Source: Cyclobacteriaceae bacterium | Lineage (GTDB): Bacteria; Bacteroidota; Bacteroidia; Cytophagales; Cyclobacteriaceae | Length of the DNA: 64,000 nucleotides | Assembly (NCBI GenBank): GCA_016787755.1 | Contig: JAEUUA010000001.1 | Span: 1-64,000 of the forward strand | Reading direction: 5' to 3' | In this document: positions 57,908 to 64,000 of the stretch, one piece after another | How the letters are laid out: each line of letters begins with the position of its first letter | Numbering within the stretch: position 1 is the first letter of the stretch | Made by a program: the position numbers and the translations under genes | Notes under the pieces: generated by a model | Databases searched by the model: none | The model's input: only the letters and a program-made list of their open reading frames with translations | Told to the model about the DNA's origin: nothing

Positions 57908-58975
57908 TTAAATTCTCTCTACACCCAAACCAGGCTTGTCGGAACAATACATCATTCCATCTTTCAAAATAAAACCACCTGTCACTTCATCCTTCGCTAA
58001 ATCAAGACTCCCATCAAGATCGATGTACTTTGTGTTAGCGCAGGCAAATGCTGTATGAAGCGCAGCGGTTATACTTACAATACTTTCATCATTGCAACCC
58101 CAAAACAGATCAACTCCAGCTAAAGAACCAATGTCTGCGATTTTTAGTGCCTGACTAACTCCTCCACACTTCATCAATTTAATATTAAAAATTCCGGCAG
58201 CAATGGGTGGCTTTACCAACTCAAACGCATGCTGAGGGGTGAGTAATGATTCATCTGCTGCTAGTATCTTACGAATCTCTTCAGGTAATTTCTTTGATTC
58301 CTCTATTGCTTTAGCGGGAAGCGGTTGTTCAATCAACTCAATATCAAGTGCTTTTGTTCGATTGTAAAACTCAATGGTTTTGGCCGCTGTATAGCCCTGA
58401 TTTGCATCAATGCGAATGACAAACTTCTTTCCAAATTGCTCGCGCAATTTTACCATGCGCTCAATATCTTCTTCCAGATCGATGCCAAGCTTAACCTTTA
58501 GCACGGTAAAGCCTCGTTCACCATATTCAGCCGCTTCCTTTAAAGTTTCTTCAACATTTTTAATACCAATTGTGTTGGAAGTGGGAAGTGAATGAATCTT
58601 TTGGCCCAGGTATTTTACTAATGGAACATTTAAATGCTTGGTAAAGACATCGTATAATGCAATATCAAGTGCGGCACGCGCTGCAGGGTTTTTTGGCAAC
58701 TTCTGCCACACTTCAAAAGTAAGTTGATGAATCTCGTTGATGTCACGCCCCATTAAAAACTGAATGTTCTTTTCCTGAAGAGCCTGTTCGCATTGCTCAA
58801 AATTTTCTCCGGTTACATATTCGCTAGGGTTAGCGGCACCGATTCCTGTAACGCCATTCTCTAACGTAATTTCAACAAATGCATTCAGCACTTCATCAAC
58901 TGTTTTGAAGGCGATGGTGTAAGGTTTTGTATTGACAAGGTCGGCTGACCAGACTTTAATAGATTTTATTTTCAT
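57908..58975 (-). CDS. dgcA: enolase-superfamily racemase/epimerase, DgcA-like
   Basis: This 355-residue protein has the muconate-cycloisomerase subgroup layout of dipeptide epimerases. Catalytic residues are in place: KVK at 160-162, Asp190 (RIDANQG), Glu216 (LIEQP), Asp241 (AADES), Lys266 (NIKLMKCGG) and the DLDGSLDL segment near 320. The neighbour is the DUF1611 protein, which in marine bacteria acetylates D-glutamate (DgcN) before DgcA racemises N-acetyl-D-glutamate. The same pair therefore suggests D-amino-acid, possibly peptidoglycan-derived D-glutamate, catabolism. L-Ala-D/L-Glu epimerase is the alternative. Confidence 0.83.
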   Translation of the reverse strand: MKIKSIKVWSADLVNTKPYTIAFKTVDEVLNAFVEITLENGVTGIGAANPSEYVTGENFEQCEQALQEKNIQFLMGRDINEIHQLTFEVWQKLPKNPAARAALDIALYDVFTKHLNVPLVKYLGQKIHSLPTSNTIGIKNVEETLKEAAEYGERGFTVLKVKLGIDLEEDIERMVKLREQFGKKFVIRIDANQGYTAAKTIEFYNRTKALDIELIEQPLPAKAIEESKKLPEEIRKILAADESLLTPQHAFELVKPPIAAGIFNIKLMKCGGVSQALKIADIGSLAGVDLFWGCNDESIVSITAALHTAFACANTKYIDLDGSLDLAKDEVTGGFILKDGMMYCSDKPGLGVERI

Positions 58976-59000
58976 TCAAATTTTTTAACAGTTTCCTAAA

Positions 59001-60077
59001 TCAAACCTGCGCGATCGATTTATCAATCATATCTTTAAAAACGGCAACCAACCGATCTACTCCGTCTTCCAAAGGAAGAATAACCGGAATACCAAGCTCT
59101 TTTTCTTTTTGAGTGGCATAATCACGTGCTTCCTGTTCAGTCATCTTTGCTGTATTGACAGTAATTGCAACGGTAGGGGCACCATAAATTTTTATCAAGG
59201 CAATCTCATCTTTAATCTCAGGAATGTAAGCCGGATAATACTCCATGTCTTTGTACTGCTTGCGAGCCGGATTATGTTGAATAATGGCAGCATTAGCATC
59301 GGCTGAAACAATCCACTCGGCCCCTGCCGGGCCACTTGGATTCCGCAATGAAGATTGACCTTCAATAAAAATTATATCAGGTTTTGCTTCTTCCCAACAT
59401 TGAACAATGGCATGTTCCATTTCTCCAGAAATAAAATCATTGAGTGTACTATCAAATACAAACCCATACTTAGCCCCTTGCATCCAACCCGTTTGTCCGG
59501 TGTAAATCATTTCAGCCCGAAAGCCTGCTTTGCGCATGGCCTCCGTTAAAAAACGAGTGGTTGTTCTCTTTCCTAAAGCACAGTCGGTGCCAAGCACTGC
59601 AATCTTTGGGCAATGCACATTTTTTATTTTACCCGACCAAAAATGAAGGTCTTTAAATTTTTTGGGTTTACGCACGTCTATTATTTCCAATCCACGGGCC
59701 CGTGCAAAATCGGCCAATTCAGGAATGTCAGAAATATATTCATGCAAGCCATTTACTAAACTATACCCATGAACTAATCCATCCTTTAGTATAACGCGCA
59801 AGGAATCCGGGATAACTCCACCTTTTGTGGCCACGCCAATAATACAATACCTGGCAGCTTGCTTCGAAGCTTTGGCAAACTCATCAATAGTGGCGTAAAC
59901 CGGAATGTTACGCTTTTTGCCATCCAACACTTCCCCGGCATCTTTACCTCCATGCTTGTGATCAATTACTCCAACGATATTATAGCGATCTGTGCCACGA
60001 ATCAATCCATGAGCTGTCTTGCCGCTGTTGCTATCCAGATAGCCAGCGGTAATTATGATGGCATTACTTTTTTCCAT
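59001..60077 (-). CDS. dgcN: DUF1611 P-loop protein, DgcN-like N-acetyltransferase
   Basis: A 358-residue protein of the DUF1611 family with an N-terminal Rossmann-like domain (IIITAGYLDSNSGKTAHGLI) and a P-loop domain (AVLGTDCALGKRTTTRFL, YTGQTGWMQG, IIFIEGQSSLRNPSGPAGAE). Members paired with an enolase-superfamily racemase have been characterised as the D-glutamate N-acetyltransferase DgcN. Here the racemase gene follows after 25 bp. It is the first gene of the four-gene minus-strand operon. A near-match -7 box (TAATTTTC, 60097-60104) would start transcription 16 nt before ATG 60077. Confidence 0.83.
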   Translation of the reverse strand: MEKSNAIIITAGYLDSNSGKTAHGLIRGTDRYNIVGVIDHKHGGKDAGEVLDGKKRNIPVYATIDEFAKASKQAARYCIIGVATKGGVIPDSLRVILKDGLVHGYSLVNGLHEYISDIPELADFARARGLEIIDVRKPKKFKDLHFWSGKIKNVHCPKIAVLGTDCALGKRTTTRFLTEAMRKAGFRAEMIYTGQTGWMQGAKYGFVFDSTLNDFISGEMEHAIVQCWEEAKPDIIFIEGQSSLRNPSGPAGAEWIVSADANAAIIQHNPARKQYKDMEYYPAYIPEIKDEIALIKIYGAPTVAITVNTAKMTEQEARDYATQKEKELGIPVILPLEDGVDRLVAVFKDMIDKSIAQV

Positions 60078-60248
60078 AGATACGTTTAGTGAGGGCGAAA
60101 ATTACGGGGATTAATTACGAAACTCAAAGACTTGGATGGAATGAATTAATATTAACGCCTGTGCCGCCATACCTGAAAAGGTCAAGGTAACTTATCTACC
60201 TCCTGCTCATTTTAATTAATCTCCAAAATGGAGCCATCAAAATAAATG

Positions 60249-60256
60249 TAATTTTG
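60249..60256 (+). promoter_or_regulatory. Bacteroidota -7 box upstream of the 60302 gene
   Basis: TAATTTTG matches TAnnTTTG. A predicted start site near 60260 leaves about 42 nt before ATG 60302 and only six before the alternative ATG 60266, which supports the later start. Confidence 0.45.
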
Positions 60257-60301
60257 GCATAGGATATGGTAGGTAATGACTTCCAACTAAAAAATGAAAC
60301 T

Positions 60302-60724
60302 ATGAAACTACTCCTAACATTGGCATGTATACTTTTGTTAAGTCATTTCTCCCAAGGCCAGTCCTTGGTGGGCAATTGGCAGCTTACGGATGAAAAAACT
60401 TGCTTTCAAAGCAACATGGAAGAAAGTGAAACTGAAATTGAGCTAAAGCAAGGCATGGGTGCTTCAAGGCAGTCAGTGGTGCGTATGATCAGTTTCAGCA
60501 AAAAAGGGACTGGAGAAGAGGGAATTTTTACCCAGGGAAAAAAGAAAGGAAGTGATGTGACTAAATTTGATTATCGCCTTACCGATCAGGAACTCCAATT
60601 ATTGGATAAGAAATCAGGAATGGCTACCCAACGATTTATCATTGATGAACTTTCGGCCACCACCCTACGCTATCACAATGCATTAAAGGAATGCGAAGTT
60701 AAAACTTTTACGCGGGTTGAATAA
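60302..60724 (+). CDS. hypothetical exported lipocalin-like protein
   Basis: A 140-residue protein with a clean signal peptide from ATG 60302 (MKLLLTLACILLLSHFSQGQ). A frame from 60266 adds 12 residues that would disrupt it. The mature part begins SLVGNWQLTDEKTCF, as lipocalin-like/DUF4488-type small proteins do, then beta strands VVRMISFSKKGTGEEGIFT and YRLTDQELQLLDKK. Function is unknown. Its stop codon overlaps the rlmN start by one base. Confidence 0.68.
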   Translation: MKLLLTLACILLLSHFSQGQSLVGNWQLTDEKTCFQSNMEESETEIELKQGMGASRQSVVRMISFSKKGTGEEGIFTQGKKKGSDVTKFDYRLTDQELQLLDKKSGMATQRFIIDELSATTLRYHNALKECEVKTFTRVE

Positions 60725-61773
60725 TGAGTGAAGTGGTTATTACGAAAAGGGATATTCGAAAACTTAAACTCGAAGAGTTAAAAGAGTTTTTTGTTTCGCA
60801 AGGTGAAAAGCCTTTTCGAGCCCAACAAGTGTATGAGTGGCTGTGGATGAAGTCTGCGAAGAGCATCGATCAAATGACGAACATCTCGCTCGAAACCCGC
60901 GACATGTTGAAAAAGCACTTCGTAATCAATCATATTAAAGTAGATAATATGCAGCGCAGCACAGACGGCACTATAAAGAATGCTGTTACCCTGCATGATG
61001 GTATGATTGTGGAGTCTGTTTTAATCCCAACAGAAAAAAGAATTACCGCTTGTGTTTCATCACAAGTGGGGTGCAGCCTGGCTTGCAAGTTTTGTGCAAC
61101 AGCTCGGCTAAAGCGGCAGCGCAATTTAAGTCCTGACGAAATCTATGATCAAGTAGTGGCCATTAAAGAACAGGCAGAAGTGTTTTTTGGAAGGCCTTTA
61201 ACCAACATTGTGTTTATGGGTATGGGCGAACCATTACTCAATTATGCTAATGTAACTGCGGCCATTGAAAAGATTACTGCGCAAAAAGGGCTCAACATGG
61301 CGAGTCGCAGAATCACGGTTTCCACGGTGGGCGTAGCCAAAATGATCAAGAAGATGGCCGATGATCAGGTGAAGTTCAATTTGGCAGTTTCGCTTCATTC
61401 AGCAATCAATAAAACACGCTCTTCTATTATGCCCATTAACGACACCAATTCGCTTGAAGAATTAGGTGAAGCATTAATCTACTGGTATCAAAAGACAAAA
61501 AATAAAGTTACATACGAATATGTTGTATGGAAAGGCATCAATGACACACTGGAGGACGCGGAAGCCTTACTAAGGTTTTGCAAACTAGTACCCTCCAAAG
61601 TAAACCTGATTGAATACAACCCTATCGATGGTGGAGAGTTTCAACAAGCAACGGATAGCACATTAACTATGTATATGGATCTGCTGGAGAAAAACGGCAT
61701 TACCACCCGAATCCGAAAAAGCCGGGGCAAAGATATTGATGCAGCCTGTGGACAATTGGCAAATAAAGGTTAA
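60724..61773 (+). CDS. rlmN: 23S rRNA (adenine-2503-C2)-methyltransferase
   Basis: RlmN is a radical-SAM enzyme methylating A2503 of 23S rRNA and A37 of some tRNAs. The 349-residue protein has the cluster-binding CSLACKFCATARLKRQ, the conserved NIVFMGMGEPLLNY, RITVSTVGVAKMI, LAVSLHS and the C-terminal catalytic cysteine near AACGQLA. Start overlaps the previous stop (TAATG). Confidence 0.97.
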   Translation: MSEVVITKRDIRKLKLEELKEFFVSQGEKPFRAQQVYEWLWMKSAKSIDQMTNISLETRDMLKKHFVINHIKVDNMQRSTDGTIKNAVTLHDGMIVESVLIPTEKRITACVSSQVGCSLACKFCATARLKRQRNLSPDEIYDQVVAIKEQAEVFFGRPLTNIVFMGMGEPLLNYANVTAAIEKITAQKGLNMASRRITVSTVGVAKMIKKMADDQVKFNLAVSLHSAINKTRSSIMPINDTNSLEELGEALIYWYQKTKNKVTYEYVVWKGINDTLEDAEALLRFCKLVPSKVNLIEYNPIDGGEFQQATDSTLTMYMDLLEKNGITTRIRKSRGKDIDAACGQLANKG

Positions 61774-61871
61774 GAACCAAAATAATCTCTATGGTATTTA
61801 TGCCAATGAATAAAATTGGTTTAGCAATTGGTTAAAATTATAATTTAATCACTTCTGCTAATAGCTTGTTT

Positions 61872-64000
61872 ATGAAAAGAGCAGTTTTTGGGATGATCCT
61901 CTGCATGGCATTGGTTGGCTTTGTGGTAGAAACACCATTAGAAAAAGTAATCCAATCTTTTGATAGATACTTGAAGGATCTTCCACAAGAGAAAGTTTAT
62001 ATCCATTTCGATAGACCGTACTATTCTTCAGGTGAAACTATTTGGTTTAAGGCATACTTAGTAGCCGGTCCTCTTCATGAAGCTTCCCCGTTAAGCCACG
62101 TGATACATGTTGAGTTAATTAACCAATCAAAAAAAATCATTCTCAGATCAAAACTGTATAGTGATCAGGGCTCTGTTGGATCACACTTATCCCTCCCAGA
62201 TAGCTTATCTACTGGTAATTATATAGTTAGGGCATATACACAATGGATGAAGAATTTCAGTGAAGAATATTTCTTTCATCAACCCATAAAAGTATTTAAC
62301 ACTAAAACCACAACAAATTTTTCACAAGCTCAAAATAAAATCTCAGTTCAATTCTTTCCCGAAGGGGGAGAATTGGTTTACGGACTTCGAAGCAAGATAG
62401 CATTCAAGGCAATTGGTCAAGATGGTCTTGGCCAGAAAATCAAAGGCGAACTTGTTGACAACTCCGGAAATAAAATTTCATCCTTTGAAAGTAATTCACT
62501 TGGTATGGGCTCATGTTTTATAATCCCTGAAAGAGGAAAAACATATAAAGCAATTCTCGAAAATAATTCAATGGAAATTTCTCTTCCGAAACCGCTCGAG
62601 TCCGGAGTAGTAATGGCTGTAACAAATAACCCTATTGATAAGGAAGTAGTTATCAGAATTCAAACAGATCGTCCCAACGCAAATAAACCCAAGTACCTTC
62701 TCGCACAAACTAGAGGACTTATTTGCTACGCTTCTCAAATTAATTTTTCAAACCCGATTTCTTTCGTTAAGATTCCTAAGTCACATTTTCCCACAGGTGT
62801 TTCTCAAATCACCCTGCTTGATGAAATTGGAAATCCTATTGCCGAACGCTTAATATTTATCGATGATAATAAAGCGTTAAAAATAGAAATTCAGGCTGAT
62901 AAAAAAATTTATAAACCTCGTGAAAAAATAACCTTTTCAATTGATGTTAAAGATGCAGATGGAAATCCTACTTCATCTGATTTGTCTCTTTCGGTGATTG
63001 ACGATCAACAAGTCCTGTTGGACGAAAACAGGGAAAGCATCGTTTCCTACCTCAGTTTAACCTCCGATTTAAAAGGACACATTGAATCCCCGGGGTACTA
63101 CTTTAATCCATCAAACAGTAACCGAACCGGAGATCTTGATTTGTTATTATTAACCCAAGGCTGGCGAAGGTTTACTCCTCAGATTCCATTCTTGAAGCCC
63201 TCATTTGAAGTTGAACGAGGAATAGTTATTAAGGGAAAACTGGTGGATAAGTTTAATGATAAACCCATTTCTGATGGGAAAGTAACCTATATTTCCACGT
63301 TCCCAATTGCCGACATAAAAGTTAGTGCCACAGGTAGTGATGGAGAATTTAGCATACCTCCTATAATTTACTTTGATAGCGCCCAGGCTATTCTTCAAGG
63401 GGAAACTAAAAAGGGGAATAAGTGGGTGAAGTTCATAGTAGATAGTCTTTCAAACTCACCTGTTGTATTATTTCCCATCTCAAATTTTCATGGCTCATTA
63501 TCTGATTATGAAAAAGAGTTTATTCGAAAAACACAAGAAAAAAAACTGATTGATTTGGCCTTCGATGAAAAAACGAGAATTCTTGACGAAGTTGAAATAA
63601 TTAGTAAAACGAAACAGGAAGTTTATCAACCGAGTAAAATTTATGGATCAGGATCTACAAGTGTTCAGGTTGCCGGGGTTACCAGTTTAGAGAATCTACT
63701 GCACCCATTACAATTACTGCAAGGTCGTGTTGCCGGAGTTCGAGTGGTTGGAGGTGGACTTGACTGGACCGTTAGTATCAGAGGGATAGGCTCCATAAAT
63801 GCAGGAACTAGCCCCTTAATTTTAGTTAATAATATTCCAGTAGAGATTGGGTATCTCAGTCAATTATCGGTACGAGATATTGAAAGCTTTGATGTTTGGA
63901 AAGGGCCTGAAACAGCTGTATTCGGATCGCGTGGTGCAAATGGAGTTATAGCTTACTATACAAAAGCTGGCAGGTTTGGATTCGAGCCAAGGCAAGGCAT
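61872..64000 (+). CDS. MG2-domain / TonB-plug surface protein, 3' end cut by window
   Basis: The frame is open from ATG 61872 to the window end (709 codons, no stop). It has a signal peptide, then an alpha-2-macroglobulin MG2-like segment (LPQEKVYIHFDRPYYSSGET then IWFKAYL; ITFSIDVKDADGNPTSSDLS), the LLLLTQGWRRF motif, a carboxypeptidase-regulatory-like stretch and, near residues 590-700, a TonB receptor plug (LQGRVAGVRVVGGGLDWTVS, SIRGIGSINAGTSPLILVNN, SFDVWKGPETAVFGSRGANG). Full-length members of this family run to about 800-900 residues and have no large beta-barrel. The true length here is unknown. Confidence 0.88.
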   Translation, partial: MKRAVFGMILCMALVGFVVETPLEKVIQSFDRYLKDLPQEKVYIHFDRPYYSSGETIWFKAYLVAGPLHEASPLSHVIHVELINQSKKIILRSKLYSDQGSVGSHLSLPDSLSTGNYIVRAYTQWMKNFSEEYFFHQPIKVFNTKTTTNFSQAQNKISVQFFPEGGELVYGLRSKIAFKAIGQDGLGQKIKGELVDNSGNKISSFESNSLGMGSCFIIPERGKTYKAILENNSMEISLPKPLESGVVMAVTNNPIDKEVVIRIQTDRPNANKPKYLLAQTRGLICYASQINFSNPISFVKIPKSHFPTGVSQITLLDEIGNPIAERLIFIDDNKALKIEIQADKKIYKPREKITFSIDVKDADGNPTSSDLSLSVIDDQQVLLDENRESIVSYLSLTSDLKGHIESPGYYFNPSNSNRTGDLDLLLLTQGWRRFTPQIPFLKPSFEVERGIVIKGKLVDKFNDKPISDGKVTYISTFPIADIKVSATGSDGEFSIPPIIYFDSAQAILQGETKKGNKWVKFIVDSLSNSPVVLFPISNFHGSLSDYEKEFIRKTQEKKLIDLAFDEKTRILDEVEIISKTKQEVYQPSKIYGSGSTSVQVAGVTSLENLLHPLQLLQGRVAGVRVVGGGLDWTVSIRGIGSINAGTSPLILVNNIPVEIGYLSQLSVRDIESFDVWKGPETAVFGSRGANGVIAYYTKAGRFGFEPRQG

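Noticed and set aside
60078..60301. Possible tRNA or small RNA in the gap between dgcN and the 60302 gene
   Set aside because: No cloverleaf, no anticodon arm and no terminator could be drawn; only the two promoter-like boxes are supported.

Overview
The window looks like a chromosomal segment of a Bacteroidota bacterium, probably of the Cytophagales (Cyclobacteriaceae-like). The reasons are: a type IX secretion (T9SS) C-terminal sorting domain on a giant surface protein; an MG2/TonB-plug surface protein at the right edge; several short-leader genes preceded by the Bacteroidota -7 box TAnnTTTG with an A-rich leader instead of a Shine-Dalgarno sequence; and family-typical proteins (head-GIN/DUF2807, MuiA/DUF4139, PduO-type adenosyltransferase, FtsB/DivIC). 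The DNA is AT-rich and gene-dense with no gene-free stretch over about 300 bp. I see no rRNA, tRNA, CRISPR array or complete insertion sequence.

Left part (1-9.3 kb): a broken Tet-type MFS gene at the edge, yigZ, a DUF2807 protein, an in-frame fusion of an MFS transporter with a YhhN/TMEM86-type membrane domain, prfB with a classic programmed +1 frameshift, ilvE, a cobalamin adenosyltransferase, a LolD/MacB-type ABC ATPase and an alpha/beta hydrolase. Next comes a 7.7-kb gene (9422-17155) for a repeat-built, probably beta-solenoid, T9SS cargo protein with ten recurring modules of three sizes.

Middle (17-39 kb): mostly housekeeping genes. These are NRDE protein, rnhB, Nudix, MATE, acyl-CoA thioesterase, M24 peptidase, plsC-gatC-TPR membrane protein, gcvT, a frameshifted GxxExxY gene, comB-like, MazG-like, acyl-CoA carboxylase beta subunit, Ppx/GppA, MuiA-like, Ldh-family dehydrogenase, an outer-membrane protein, an FtsB-like protein, and a carA-eno unit. 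The short intergenic gaps carry intrinsic terminators and dispersed repeats.

Ribosomal block (39.3-53.8 kb, all minus strand): rplC-rplD-rplW-rplB-rpsS-rplV-rpsC-rplP-rpmC-rpsQ-rplN-rplX-rplE-rpsN, then a promoter and hairpin, then rpsH-rplF-rplR-rpsE-rpmD-rplO-secY-map-infA-rpmJ-rpsM-rpsK-rpsD-rpoA-rplQ, ending at a strong terminator. rpsJ is not at the head of the cluster. The two starts share nearly identical promoters, and each is followed by a 5' leader hairpin.

Right part (54-64 kb): a FecCD-type permease with its ATPase (no binding protein beside it); a tight four-gene minus-strand operon of DgcN-like (DUF1611), DgcA-like (enolase superfamily), a redoxin-like protein and a haem-c/copper monooxygenase-like protein; then a small secreted protein, rlmN, and the 5' part of an MG2/TonB-plug protein cut by the window end.

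The most unusual items are the giant modular solenoid protein, the MFS-YhhN fusion, the DgcN-DgcA-redoxin-copper enzyme operon, and the twin promoter-plus-hairpin arrangement splitting the ribosomal cluster.
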